A DNA stretch of 31,191 bases from Gammaproteobacteria bacterium (GCA_015494165.1 WGBS01000185.1:1-31191); one strand, 5' to 3'. Positions 1 through 7,698 are shown, counted from the first letter of the stretch. The notes: generated by a model from the letters alone, not told the origin. Program-made: numbers and translations.

Positions 1-47
1 CCCGGGGCCGTCGCTGGTGCCGTCGTGCCCCGCCAGTCGCTTCGCGC

Positions 48-53
48 TAAAAT
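48..53 (+). promoter_or_regulatory. -10 box upstream of rhlB
   Basis: TAAAAT lies in the only AT-rich spot of the first 210 bases. No convincing -35 is visible. Transcription from here would start near 60 and give rhlB a leader of about 150 nt. It also argues against the earlier GTG at 25 being the rhlB start, because that codon would lie upstream of the transcript. Confidence 0.45.
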
Positions 54-213
54 AGCCGCGGCCCGGTGCGCTGTCAATGCGGACGTGCCGGGCCCCAGGC
101 CCCCCGAATCGCCGGCCCCGGGGCCTCGCCGCAGGCGGCGCGGGCCGGCCGGCAGTGCGGTCCCGCCAGCCCGGGCCGCCCCAGCGAGGCGCACGACGCC
201 CGGACGTAGGATC

Positions 214-1614
214 TTGGACGCCAAACCGCAACAAGCGCCGGCACCGCACTCCGGCGCCCACACGCCGCTCACCGACCTGCGCTTCGCCGAGCTCGGCCTC
301 GCGCCGGAGCTCCTGCGCGGGCTCGAGGACGCGGGCTTCGAGCGCTGCACGCCCATCCAGGCGCAGACGCTGCCGCTCGCCCTGCGCGGCCAGGACGTGG
401 CCGGGCAGGCGCAGACCGGCACCGGCAAGACCGCCGCCTTCCTGGTGGCCTGCTACGACCGCCTGCTGAAGCACCCGCCCTCGCCCGCGCGCCGCCCCAA
501 CCAGCCGCGCGCGCTCATCATCGCGCCCACGCGCGAGCTCGCCATCCAGATCCATCGCGACGCCGAGCTCATCGGCCGCCACGCGGGCCTGCGGCTCGCC
601 CTGGTGTACGGCGGCACCGGCTACGAGGAGCAGCGCCGGCGCCTGCGCGAGGGCGTCGACATCCTGATCGGCACCCCGGGGCGCATCATCGACTACTTCA
701 AGCAGCACGTCTTCGACCTGCGCGAGGTGCAGGTCGTGGTGATCGACGAGGCCGACCGCATGTTCGACCTCGGCTTCATCCGCGACGTGCGCTACCTGCT
801 GCGCCGCTGCCCGCCGCCCGAGAAGCGCCTCGGCATGCTGTTCTCGGCCACGCTCAGCCTGCGCGTGACCGAGCTCGCCTACGAGCACATGAACAACCCG
901 CAGCTGGTGCGGATCGAGCCCGAGCGGGTCACGCCCGAGACCGTGCACCAGACGGTCTACTATCCGGCCAACGAGGAGAAGATCCCGCTCCTGATCGGCC
1001 TCATGCGCAGGCTCGAGCCCGAGCGCACCATGGTCTTCGTCAACACCAAGCGTGCCGCCGACGAGGTCGCCGCCTGGCTGCGCGGCAACGGCATCGAGGC
1101 GGCGGTGCTCTCGGGCGACGTGCCGCAGCGCAAGCGCCAGCAGCTCTTCCTCAAGTTCCAGCGCGGCGAGATCCCGGTGCTGGTCGCCACCGACGTCGCC
1201 GCGCGCGGCCTGCACATCCCGGGCGTGACGCACGTGTTCAACTACGACCTGCCGCAGGACCCCGAGGACTACGTGCACCGCATCGGGCGCACGGCGCGCT
1301 TCGGCGCGAGCGGCACGGCGATCAGCTTCGCCTGCGAGGCCTACGCCTTCTCCCTGCCCGAGATCGAGGCCTACATCGGCTACAAGATCCCGGCCGAGCC
1401 CGTCACCGAGGAGCTGCTCGCAGAGCCTGCACCCCCCGAGCGCGTGCCCCGGCGGCGGCGCGGCGGCGCGGGGCCACGGCGCAGCGGGGAGGGCCGCCGC
1501 AGCGCCGAGCGCGACAAGCAGAAGGAAGCGCCCACCGACGCGGGCGGCGCGCGGGCCGAGAGCCGCCCCCGCCGGCGACGGCGTCGGCGCCGTGGCCGCC
1601 GGCCGGAGGGCTGA
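214..1614 (+). CDS. rhlB: ATP-dependent RNA helicase RhlB (DEAD-box)
   Basis: DEAD-box RNA helicase of the RhlB type, which unwinds structured mRNA with the RNase E degradosome. The Q motif region (ERCTPIQAQTLPLAL) is followed by Walker A AQTGTGKT near residue 66, PTREL, DEAD at 178-181, FSAT, ATDVAARGLHIP and HRIGRTAR. These match E. coli RhlB closely, including the stretch VDILIGTPGRIIDY. The basic Arg-rich C-terminal tail is typical of RNA-tethering extensions. The frame is open back to a GTG at 25, but that part is Pro/Arg-rich, not conserved, and lies over the putative promoter. I chose TTG 214, preceded by a GTAGGA ribosome-binding site, giving 466 residues against about 420 in E. coli. 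Function is secure; the start is less so. Confidence 0.93.
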   Translation: MDAKPQQAPAPHSGAHTPLTDLRFAELGLAPELLRGLEDAGFERCTPIQAQTLPLALRGQDVAGQAQTGTGKTAAFLVACYDRLLKHPPSPARRPNQPRALIIAPTRELAIQIHRDAELIGRHAGLRLALVYGGTGYEEQRRRLREGVDILIGTPGRIIDYFKQHVFDLREVQVVVIDEADRMFDLGFIRDVRYLLRRCPPPEKRLGMLFSATLSLRVTELAYEHMNNPQLVRIEPERVTPETVHQTVYYPANEEKIPLLIGLMRRLEPERTMVFVNTKRAADEVAAWLRGNGIEAAVLSGDVPQRKRQQLFLKFQRGEIPVLVATDVAARGLHIPGVTHVFNYDLPQDPEDYVHRIGRTARFGASGTAISFACEAYAFSLPEIEAYIGYKIPAEPVTEELLAEPAPPERVPRRRRGGAGPRRSGEGRRSAERDKQKEAPTDAGGARAESRPRRRRRRRRGRRPEG

Positions 1615-1656
1615 GCCCGCCGGAGCCGGGGCCCCCGCGCCGGCGGGGCGGCATGC

Positions 1657-1662
1657 TAGATT
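1657..1662 (+). promoter_or_regulatory. extended -10 box, PilZ-like gene
   Basis: TGC-TAGATT is an extended -10. A start point 6-7 nt downstream falls on the GTG at 1669, so the transcript would be leaderless unless translation starts further in. No clear -35. Confidence 0.4.
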
Positions 1663-1668
1663 GGGCCG

Positions 1669-3228
1669 GTGCCGGGCGGCGACGACACCACCATCCCCCT
1701 GCGGGTGCCCCCGCTGCGCGAGACGCACGATCCGGCGGTCGAGCGCAGCGAGCGCCGCGTGCGCGAGTGGGTGGCCGAGCTGCCGGTCCTCAATCCCGTC
1801 GCCTGCCTCGACGCCCTGCTCGACGCCCTCGAGCCCCTGAACCGCGAGCCCCTCGCCCCCGGCGCGCGGCTCGCCCTCATGGAGGCCTACCGGCCGGGGG
1901 TGCTTGCGGTGCTGCGCGGCATGGACGCGCGCACGCTGCGGCGCCTGCCGCTCGCGCCGGAGTCCCGGGCCGAGGCGCGCGCGCGCCTCGTGCGCCTGTG
2001 CGAGGCGCAGGCGGCGGGCTACAAGCACGTGGTGCGCGCCGCCCTCGCTGCCGGGCGGGAGCCGGGCGGCGGCGACGCGACGCTCGATGCCGCCTGGTTC
2101 CGCGCCCTCGAGCACGCGGGCTGGGTGCTGGCCGCCGCCTGGCGCGCGCGCCAGGACCCGCCGCCCTTCACCTGGCTCGAGCTGCACCAGCTCCACGCGC
2201 GTCTCGCCGCGCGGGAGGTGGCGCTGGCGGCCCCCGCGGGCGAGCCCGTCCCGCCCGCGCGCGAGGCGGGCGCGCTCTATCGCCTGTGGCTGCTCGCCGC
2301 CGCCGCGGACCCCTTCCGCCTCGCCGACGAGGAGCAGGCCGCCCTGCCCGCGCTCCTCGCCCCGGCCGCCGCCGCCTGCGAGCTTCGGGCCGAGCCCTGC
2401 GCGCGCGGCGCCGGCGCGCAGCTCGCGCTCGACCCCGAGGCGGACAGCCCCCCGCTCCCGGCCGCGCGCCTGCGCCCTGGCGCGAGTCCGGGCCCGTTCT
2501 GTCTGGATGCGGCCGCGGCGGAGGCGGACCTGCGCCGGCTCGCGGCCGACGGAGGCAGCCACGCCGGCCTGGCGCGGCGCGTGCTCGCCCAGCTCCGCCC
2601 CGGCGAGCGGCGCGGCGACGAGCGGCGTCCCGTCGACCGGCCGGTGCTCCTCGCGCGCGGGCTCGGGGCGCTCCACGACCTGCTCGGCCTCGGGCCCGAG
2701 CGGCTCGCCGACCTCGTCGCGGGCCAGCGTCTCGGCATGTCGGTCCTCAGCCTCGAGTCCGAGGACGAGCAGGCGGTGGCGCTCGACGCCTGGCGCGCGG
2801 TGAACGACAGCGTGCGGGGCCTGATGGTGCTGCCGCGCGCGGCGGGCGCCGACGTCCCGGAGGCGGGCGAGCCCGTCGCGGTCGTGGCGCAGGAGGACGA
2901 GGGCGGGGTCTGGCGCGTCGAGGCGGCGCTCGCCCGCTGGGTGCGCGCCGCCGCCGGCGCGCCGGGGCCGGCGGTGGGCCTCGAGCGCGTGCCGGGGCGC
3001 ACGGTGCCCGTCACCGTGAGGGCCGCTACGGGGACGGGGGCCGCCGTCTACGCGGCCCCCGTGCCGGCGCTGTCGCTGCCGGCGCGGCTGCTGTGCGAGC
3101 CCGGACTCGTCGCGGAGGCCGGCGTGCGCCTCGAGGTGCGCATCGAGGGCCGCACCGCGGCCGCACGCGTCGCCGCCGTGCTCGAGCGCACGCCGCACGT
3201 GGCCGTGCTCGCGCTCGCGCCCGCCTGA
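1669..3228 (+). CDS. hypothetical protein with C-terminal PilZ-like (c-di-GMP receptor) region
   Basis: A 519-residue soluble protein with no signal peptide or membrane segment. The N-terminal two thirds is Ala/Leu/Arg-rich and helical, with conserved-looking runs such as NPVACLDALLDALEPLNREPL and LMEAYRPGVLAVL. The last about 130 residues follow the order seen in a family of proteobacterial PilZ-type proteins: WRAVNDSVRGLMV (the N-x-S-x-x-G element), then GEPVAVVAQ, WRVEAALARWVRAA and VGLERVPGRTVPVTV. The Arg-rich RxxxR of a classical PilZ c-di-GMP site is not obvious, so binding is uncertain. The GTG start at 1669 is only 7 nt after a -10 box; a GTG at 1705 is an alternative. It stands alone between rhlB and the metal-cluster gene. 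A diguanylate cyclase 3 kb away makes a c-di-GMP role plausible but unproven. Confidence 0.6.
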   Translation: MPGGDDTTIPLRVPPLRETHDPAVERSERRVREWVAELPVLNPVACLDALLDALEPLNREPLAPGARLALMEAYRPGVLAVLRGMDARTLRRLPLAPESRAEARARLVRLCEAQAAGYKHVVRAALAAGREPGGGDATLDAAWFRALEHAGWVLAAAWRARQDPPPFTWLELHQLHARLAAREVALAAPAGEPVPPAREAGALYRLWLLAAAADPFRLADEEQAALPALLAPAAAACELRAEPCARGAGAQLALDPEADSPPLPAARLRPGASPGPFCLDAAAAEADLRRLAADGGSHAGLARRVLAQLRPGERRGDERRPVDRPVLLARGLGALHDLLGLGPERLADLVAGQRLGMSVLSLESEDEQAVALDAWRAVNDSVRGLMVLPRAAGADVPEAGEPVAVVAQEDEGGVWRVEAALARWVRAAAGAPGPAVGLERVPGRTVPVTVRAATGTGAAVYAAPVPALSLPARLLCEPGLVAEAGVRLEVRIEGRTAAARVAAVLERTPHVAVLALAPA

Positions 3229-3246
3229 GCCGGCGACGGGCTGTGG

Positions 3247-3252
3247 TAGAGT
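3247..3252 (+). promoter_or_regulatory. -10 box immediately before the YkgJ-like gene
   Basis: TAGAGT ends 8 nt before the ATG at 3261. The predicted start of transcription leaves a leader of only a few bases, and no Shine-Dalgarno sequence is present. Confidence 0.4.
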
Positions 3253-3260
3253 AGCGCGCC

Positions 3261-3668
3261 ATGTCCAGGCGAGCCGCCCGCAGCCGCCCGCGCGGGGTCC
3301 AGATCACGCCCGAGAACAAGTGCAGCTTCTGCGTCGGCAGCAAGTGCTGCAATTACGTCACGCAGAAGATCCCGGGGCCCCGATCCAAGTACGACTTCGA
3401 GCACCTGCTGTGGCAGGTGGCCCACGAGGGCGTCGAGGTCTACAAGGACGAGGACGGCTGGTTCCTGCTCTTCCACACGCGCTGCCGGCACCTGCGTGCC
3501 GACGGGCGCTGCGGCATCTACGAGCGCCGGCCGCAGATCTGCCGCGACTACGACAACGACTACTGCGAGTACGACGCCCCCGCGGAGGAGGGCTTCGAGC
3601 TCCACTTCCGCACCTACGACGAGCTCAACGCCTACTGCCGCCGCCGCTTCAGGCGCTGGGAGCGCTAG
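3261..3668 (+). CDS. YkgJ-family CxxCxxCC metal-cluster protein
   Basis: A 135-residue cytoplasmic protein of the YkgJ / UPF0153 type (putative zinc- or iron-chelating domain). Near the N-terminus it has CSFC-x5-CC. Further on come CRHL-x5-CGIY-x6-CRDY and a late CEY, spacing the cysteines as in that family. The GIYERRP-x-ICRDY signature is clear. The basic N-terminal tail (SRRAARSRPRG) precedes the domain. The biochemical role of the family is unknown; members bind Fe-S or zinc. The ATG at 3261 has no Shine-Dalgarno but follows a -10 box closely. It is followed by a repeat-rich gap and then yrfG on the other strand. Confidence 0.85.
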   Translation: MSRRAARSRPRGVQITPENKCSFCVGSKCCNYVTQKIPGPRSKYDFEHLLWQVAHEGVEVYKDEDGWFLLFHTRCRHLRADGRCGIYERRPQICRDYDNDYCEYDAPAEEGFELHFRTYDELNAYCRRRFRRWER

Positions 3669-3897
3669 TTCCGGGTGACGGTTTGCGGCGCACGCCCGCG
3701 AAGAGAGCGGTGGCAGAGACGAGAGACGGGTATCGGGAGGCGAGGGCCGGTCCGCGCTCCGCGCGCGGCCATCTGATCGGGCCTGGAGCCCCTCCCACAA
3801 TCGAGAGTGGCGGGTGGCGGGTGTCGGGAGGCGAGGGTTGGTGCGCCCTTCGGGCGCAGCCTTTTGGTCTTTCCCGTCACCCGTCTCCCGCAGCCCG
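3669..3897. repeat. repeat-rich intergenic gap (GGGAGACGGG family)
   Basis: There is no gene here. Two imperfect copies of about 37 bp (3734-3770 and 3824-3860) share CGGGAGGCGAGGG followed by a hairpin. The second hairpin is perfect: TGCGCCC-TTC-GGGCGCA at 3842-3858, followed by TTTTGGTCTTT, so it could terminate ykgJ transcription. Further CGGGTGACGG and GGGAGACGGG units lie at 3672-3681 and, on the minus strand, at 3880-3906 next to the yrfG stop codon. Similar units occur at the end of trmB (23570-23612). Confidence 0.6.
3772..3801 (-). repeat. REP-like palindromic element
   Basis: On the minus strand this reads ATTGTGGGAGGGGCTCCAGG followed by CCCGATCAGA. It has the GTGGGAG head, an imperfect short stem (GGGGCT / AGGCCC) and a CGAT tail, like the REP elements of Pseudomonas and Xanthomonas relatives. 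One internal mismatch is present. No RAYT transposase gene is visible in the window. Confidence 0.5.
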
Positions 3898-4617
3898 TCA
3901 CCCGACGGGCAACAGGTCCGCGAGGGTGTCGACGGCGGCGAAGCCCTCGACCTCGCGTGCGGGGAGCGCGGAATCCGGGCGACGCACCGCCACCAGGTGG
4001 CGGATGCCGTAGTCGCGCGCTGCGCGCAGCACCGCGAGGCTGTCGTCGACGAGCAGGGTCCGGGCCGGCTCGTAGGGCTCGCGCCCGCGCAGCCACTCCC
4101 AGAAGGCGGGGTCCTCCTTGGGCCGCCCGAACTCGTGCGAGGAGACCAGGGCGTCGAAATGGCCGGCAATGCCGGTGCGCCGCATCTTCAGGGCCAGGCT
4201 CTTGCCGTGCGCGTTGGTCACGAGCAGCAGCCTGCGCCCCGAGCGCCGCACCGCGTCGAGGAACTCGATGGCACGGTCGTGCAGCCGGATCAGGTGGTCG
4301 ACCTCCTCCTTGAGGCCGGCGATGTCGAGCCCGAGGGCGCGCGTCCAGTAGTCCACGCAGTACCAGTCCATGGTGCCCTCGACGGCGCGGAAGCGCGGAT
4401 AGAGCTCGGCTTTGGCCCGCTCGAGCGACAGGCCGCGCGCCTCGGCGTAGCGCTGCGGCACGTGCTCGCGCCAGAAATGGTTGTCGAAGCGCAGGTCGAG
4501 CACCGTGCCGTCCATGTCGAGGAAGACGGTGTCGATCTCCGCCCAGGGCAGGCGCGGCCTGCCGGCCGACGGACGGCGGGCATCCGGGGTCTGCGCGTGC
4601 TGGCATTCGCGCTCCAT
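3898..4617 (-). CDS. yrfG: GMP/IMP nucleotidase YrfG (HAD hydrolase)
   Basis: HAD-superfamily hydrolase of 239 residues matching E. coli YrfG, which dephosphorylates GMP and IMP. Motif I DTVFLDMDGTVLDL carries the nucleophile and acid/base aspartates. Then come the family run FDNHFWREHVPQRY, WYCVDYWTRALGLDI, motif II LLLVTNAHGKSL, motif III Lys in FGRPKEDPAFW, and motif IV TLLVDDSLAVL. About 20 residues precede the domain compared with E. coli. I chose ATG 4617; a GTG at 4626 in the same frame would overlap the end of the -10 box. It is divergent from the secreted protein at 4679. Confidence 0.9.
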   Translation of the reverse strand: MERECQHAQTPDARRPSAGRPRLPWAEIDTVFLDMDGTVLDLRFDNHFWREHVPQRYAEARGLSLERAKAELYPRFRAVEGTMDWYCVDYWTRALGLDIAGLKEEVDHLIRLHDRAIEFLDAVRRSGRRLLLVTNAHGKSLALKMRRTGIAGHFDALVSSHEFGRPKEDPAFWEWLRGREPYEPARTLLVDDSLAVLRAARDYGIRHLVAVRRPDSALPAREVEGFAAVDTLADLLPVG

Positions 4618-4626
4618 GGCGGCCAC

Positions 4627-4632
4627 ACTTTA
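4627..4632 (-). promoter_or_regulatory. -10 box for yrfG
   Basis: On the minus strand TAAAGT, preceded by GGGC, ends 9 nt before the ATG at 4617. This predicts a leader of about three bases, another nearly leaderless gene. Confidence 0.35.
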
Positions 4633-4678
4633 GCCCAGGAGCCGTTGGAGGCCATCCCCGGGAAGGGTGCGGGATTCG

Positions 4679-5362
4679 ATGCGCGCCGCCGCGATCGTCC
4701 ACGGGCTCGTCCTCGCCGCCGCCGTCCTCGCGGCGGCCGCGGGCGAGCCCACGCGCGAGGAGCTCGAGCGCTGGCTGGAGGACGACGCCGAGCTGCGCGC
4801 CCTCGCGGTCAACGAGGGCGAGCTCGAGTTCCTGCCGCACCCGCCCGACAAGCCCTTCCACCACCAGGTGAACCAGATCGAGATCCGCCGCACGAGCCTC
4901 GCCGACGGCTGGGTGACGCTCAGCCAGTGCCACTACAACCTCGACCGCGTCCCCAAGGCGCAGGTGGTCTACGGGCGCGAGCGCACGCGCCGGCTGCGCA
5001 TCGACCGCTTCACCGGCATCGGGCGCGCCTGGGTGCAGGGGCCCACGGTGCAGCTCGAGGACATCGGTCGCGGCGCGGTGCTGTGCGTGCGCGCCGAGAG
5101 CCGCGCGTTGCGCCGCGACGCCGACGGCGGCTGGACGCTGCGCAACGGCCCCTTCATGCGGCGCTTCCTCGACGGCTACTACCCGATGCGGGTCGAGCTC
5201 GACCTGCGCATGCCGCCGGGCCTGCTCCGGCTCGTGTCCGTGGACCCGCCCCCGCAGCCCGGCTTCCGCGTGGACCGCGCCCCCGGCCGCATCCACTACG
5301 ACGCGGTCTTCGAGGGCCGGCTGGTGACGGAGCTGCGTTTCCGGCGCGCGGGCGGTTCCTGA
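4679..5362 (+). CDS. hypothetical secreted (periplasmic) protein
   Basis: A 227-residue protein of unknown function. The first about 22 residues (RAAAIVHGLVLAAAVLAAAAG) form a signal peptide with a probable AxA-type cleavage. The mature part is rich in beta-strand-like alternation, with a central motif around HHQVNQIEI and LSQCHYNLDRVPKAQVVY, one more Cys later (VLCVRAES), and a DGYYPMRVELDL segment. Conserved-looking Cys, His and Tyr residues suggest a genuine family, but I do not recognise it. The upstream GTG at 4667 overlaps the GGAAGGG ribosome-binding site, so ATG 4679 is preferred. It is divergent from yrfG and 76 nt before cysQ, which has its own -10. Confidence 0.7.
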   Translation: MRAAAIVHGLVLAAAVLAAAAGEPTREELERWLEDDAELRALAVNEGELEFLPHPPDKPFHHQVNQIEIRRTSLADGWVTLSQCHYNLDRVPKAQVVYGRERTRRLRIDRFTGIGRAWVQGPTVQLEDIGRGAVLCVRAESRALRRDADGGWTLRNGPFMRRFLDGYYPMRVELDLRMPPGLLRLVSVDPPPQPGFRVDRAPGRIHYDAVFEGRLVTELRFRRAGGS

Positions 5363-5400
5363 AGCCGAAGGCGCGGCTCGCGCCGCGGCGCCGCGGCCCG

Positions 5401-5406
5401 TACAAT
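5401..5406 (+). promoter_or_regulatory. -10 box for cysQ
   Basis: TACAAT is the only AT-rich hexamer between the two genes and lies 33 nt before the GTG start. Its upstream side is GC-rich with no clear -35. Confidence 0.5.
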
Positions 5407-5438
5407 GCGCCCTCCCTTTGCGACCGTACGGGTGAGGC

Positions 5439-6272
5439 GTGGCCGAAGACGGCACCGGCATCGACCCCTGCGCGCTCGTCGAGCCCGCGGTGGCGCTCGC
5501 GCGCGAGGCCGGCGAGCGCATCATGGCCATCTACGAAGGCGGCTTCAGCGTCGCCGAGAAGGCCGACCGCACCCCCCTCACCGAGGCCGACATGGCCGCC
5601 CACCGCACCATCGTCGAAGGCCTGCAGCGGCTGACTCCGGGACTGCCGGTGCTCTCGGAGGAGTCCGCTGAGATCCCCTTTGAGGAGCGCGCGCGCTGGC
5701 GCACCTACTGGCTCGTGGACCCGCTCGACGGCACCCGCGAGTTCATCAAGCGCAACGGCGAGTTCACCGTCAACATCGCCCTGGTGCGCGACCACGAGCC
5801 GGTGCTCGGGGTGGTGCACGCCCCCGCCCTGGGCCTGACCTACTGGGCCTGCCGCGGGGGCGGCGCCTGGAAGCAGGCCGGCAGCGAGGCGCCCCGGCGC
5901 ATCCGTGTGCGCCCCTTCCGGCCCGGCCGGGCAGTGGTCGCCGGCAGCCGCTCGCACAGCGACGAGCGCCTCGCCGCCTACTGCGAGCGTCTCGGGCCGC
6001 ACGAGCTCGTGAGCATGGGCTCGGCGCTCAAGTCCTGCCTGGTGGCCGAGGGGCGCGCGGATGTCTATCCCCGCTTCGGCCCCACCTCCGAGTGGGACAC
6101 CGCGGCGGCACAGTGCATCGTGGAGGAAGCGGGCGGCCATGTCGTCGACGCCGCCGGCCGGCCGCTGCGCTACAACACCAAGCCTTCGCTGCTGAACCCG
6201 GATTTCCTCGTCTGCGGCGATCCGGCCGGCGACTGGCTGCGGCCGGTGCGTGACGCCGTCCTCGAGCGCTGA
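5439..6272 (+). CDS. cysQ: 3'(2'),5'-bisphosphate nucleotidase CysQ
   Basis: Mg-dependent, lithium-sensitive inositol-monophosphatase-fold enzyme that hydrolyses 3'-phosphoadenosine 5'-phosphate (PAP), the by-product of PAPS use in sulfate assimilation. The 277 residues carry KADRTPLTEADMAAH, LSEES (metal-binding Glu), WLVDPLDGTREFI (DPxDGTxxF signature), and SEWDTAAAQCIVEEAGG (WDxAA metal site). The NPxFLVCG run is near the C-terminus. Start is GTG 5439 with GGTGAGG just upstream. The protein is slightly longer than the 246-residue E. coli enzyme. It is likely monocistronic. Confidence 0.92.
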   Translation: MAEDGTGIDPCALVEPAVALAREAGERIMAIYEGGFSVAEKADRTPLTEADMAAHRTIVEGLQRLTPGLPVLSEESAEIPFEERARWRTYWLVDPLDGTREFIKRNGEFTVNIALVRDHEPVLGVVHAPALGLTYWACRGGGAWKQAGSEAPRRIRVRPFRPGRAVVAGSRSHSDERLAAYCERLGPHELVSMGSALKSCLVAEGRADVYPRFGPTSEWDTAAAQCIVEEAGGHVVDAAGRPLRYNTKPSLLNPDFLVCGDPAGDWLRPVRDAVLER

Positions 6273-6360
6273 GCCCGTGCCGGAGGCCGCCGGCGGTCCG
6301 TCCGGCGGCTCGCGAGCCCCGTCCGCGCCCGCCCGTGGCGCCGCCGCCGGCGCCCGTCGC

Positions 6361-6366
6361 TATGCT
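6361..6366 (+). promoter_or_regulatory. -10 box for the GGDEF gene
   Basis: TATGCT lies 6 nt upstream of the ATG at 6373, so the predicted transcription start coincides with that ATG. The later ATG at 6406 would instead give a 33-nt leader. Confidence 0.35.
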
Positions 6367-6372
6367 TTGGGT

Positions 6373-7551
6373 ATGCGCTCCTCAGGCACCCACCTCCGAC
6401 CCGCCATGCGCTTCCGCCCCGCCGGGCTGGAGCGGCGCTTCCGCCTGCACAGCGAGCGGCGCTTCCGCGGCACGCGCCGCCTCGCCCTGGGTGCGGGCAT
6501 CCTTCTCTACGTCCTCTTCGGCGCCCTCGACCGGGTGCTGTTCCCGGACGACCACGTGACGCTGTGGGCGACCCGCTACGGCTTCGGCCTCCCGCCGCTG
6601 CTCGCCGCCTTCGTCTACCTCATGCGCCCGGGCCCGCGGCGGAATGCCGAAGCGGTGCTCGCAGGTGCGGTGCTGGCCGCGGGGCTTTCCATCGTCGCCA
6701 TGATCGCGCTCGTGCCCGCCGCGCGCGAGATCTACTTCGCCGGCCTCATCCTCGTCTCCATGTTCGGCTACACGGTCTTCCGCCTGCGCTTCTGGCCGGC
6801 GACGGCGGTGAGCTGGCTCACGGTGGGCTGCTTCGAGGTCGTCGCCGCGCTCACGGACTACGCGCTGCGGTCGCTCGTGGCCGCCAACTTCTTCTACCTC
6901 GCGGGCAACGTGGTCGGGATGATGGCCTGCTACGCCCTCGACTGGGACGCGCGGCGCAACTTCCTGCTGCTGCGCACGCTGCGGCGCGAGCGCGCGCGCG
7001 TGGCGCGGCTCGCGCGCCACGACGCCCTCACGGGCCTGCTCGGGCGCCGTGCCTTCCTCGAGCAGCTCGAGTCCGAATGGGCGCGCTGCGCGCGCCTCGG
7101 GCTGCCGCTCGGCCTTCTCGCCGTGGACGTGGACCACTTCAAGCGCCTCAACGACAGCCTGGGTCACGCCGCCGGCGACGAATGCCTGCGCCGCGTGGCG
7201 CGCGCGCTCGAGGAAGCGACGCGGCGGCCCGGCGACGCCGCCGGGCGCCTCGGCGGCGAGGAGTTCGCGCTGCTGCTGCCGGGGGCCGCGCACGCGGACG
7301 CCCGCGCCATCGCCGAGTCCCTGCGCGCGCGCATCGAGGCCGAATGCATCCCGCACCCGGACTCGCCCGTCGGGCCCTGCATCACGGTGAGCGTCGGCGT
7401 CGCGACCGCCGAGCCCGCGGGCGCCGCGGGGCCCGGCTGCGAGGCGCTGCTGCGGCAGGCCGACCGCGCCCTCTACGCGGCCAAGCGCGGCGGGCGCAAC
7501 CGCGTCGTCGCCCTGCCGCCGCCTGGCCTCGCGCGCGACCGCAGCGCATGA
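6373..7551 (+). CDS. membrane diguanylate cyclase (GGDEF)
   Basis: Makes cyclic di-GMP from two GTP. The N-terminal about 200 residues hold six or so hydrophobic segments (for example LALGAGILLYVLFGALD, AVLAGAVLAAGLSIVAMIAL, and the run around YFAGLILVSMFGYTVF), a membrane sensor of MASE-like layout. A short helical linker (RRERARVARLARHD) leads to the GGDEF domain, beginning DALTGLLGRRAF. The active site is GGEEF at residue 294. The RPGD inhibitory I-site sits exactly five residues before it, so feedback inhibition by c-di-GMP is expected. ATG 6373 fits the -10 box only as a leaderless start; ATG 6406 (381 residues) is an equally reasonable choice. No EAL domain is present. Confidence 0.9.
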   Translation: MRSSGTHLRPAMRFRPAGLERRFRLHSERRFRGTRRLALGAGILLYVLFGALDRVLFPDDHVTLWATRYGFGLPPLLAAFVYLMRPGPRRNAEAVLAGAVLAAGLSIVAMIALVPAAREIYFAGLILVSMFGYTVFRLRFWPATAVSWLTVGCFEVVAALTDYALRSLVAANFFYLAGNVVGMMACYALDWDARRNFLLLRTLRRERARVARLARHDALTGLLGRRAFLEQLESEWARCARLGLPLGLLAVDVDHFKRLNDSLGHAAGDECLRRVARALEEATRRPGDAAGRLGGEEFALLLPGAAHADARAIAESLRARIEAECIPHPDSPVGPCITVSVGVATAEPAGAAGPGCEALLRQADRALYAAKRGGRNRVVALPPPGLARDRSA

Positions 7552-7560
7552 GGCTTCGAG

Positions 7561-7579
7561 CTGCGCCGGCCGCGCGCAG
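7561..7579 (+). terminator. hairpin downstream of the GGDEF gene
   Basis: CTGCGC-CGGCCGC-GCGCAG forms a six-pair stem 9 nt after the stop codon. There is no following T-tract, so intrinsic termination is uncertain. Confidence 0.3.
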
Positions 7580-7590
7580 GCGGGCACCCC

Positions 7591-7607
7591 TGTCAGAAAT
7601 CTTTACG
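7591..7607 (+). promoter_or_regulatory. candidate activator site upstream of the sigma-54 promoter
   Basis: TGTCAGAAATCTTTACG is a conspicuously AT-rich island in GC-rich DNA, about 90 bp upstream of the -24 element. Its TGTnA...TTTACG form resembles the elements I recall upstream of PEP-CTERM genes. Treat it as a candidate enhancer site for a PrsR-type NtrC-family regulator. Confidence 0.4.
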
Positions 7608-7682
7608 GTTCCGGGTCCGAGCCGGGTCACGCCCGCCCACGGCTGGCCAAAAATCCGCTTCTGCTCAAAATCTTGCCGGACC

Positions 7683-7698
7683 GGGCACGCGCCTTGCT
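7683..7698 (+). promoter_or_regulatory. sigma-54 (RpoN) promoter, -24/-12
   Basis: GGGCACGCGCCTTGCT matches the sigma-54 consensus TGGCACG-N4-TTGCW at all conserved positions except the first T. The -24 GG and -12 GC are exactly spaced. The predicted start is near 7709, leaving an 85-nt leader. Sigma-54 control of PEP-CTERM genes has been described in Zoogloea (PrsK/PrsR). Confidence 0.65.

Noticed and set aside
25..213. N-terminal extension of RhlB from GTG 25
   Set aside because: Pro/Arg-rich, not RhlB-like, and lies over a TAAAAT promoter box; TTG 214 has a ribosome-binding site.
1653..3254. 533-residue plus-strand frame overlapping the PilZ-like gene
   Set aside because: Almost entirely Arg, Ala, Gly and Pro; a GC-driven shadow of the true frame at 1669.
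3730..3860. CRISPR array
   Set aside because: Only two imperfect copies with unequal flanks and no spacers; better explained as REP-like intergenic repeats.
3665..5530. 621-residue minus-strand frame
   Set aside because: A shadow over yrfG, the secreted protein and cysQ; amino-acid use is His/Arg/Ala-biased with no domain.
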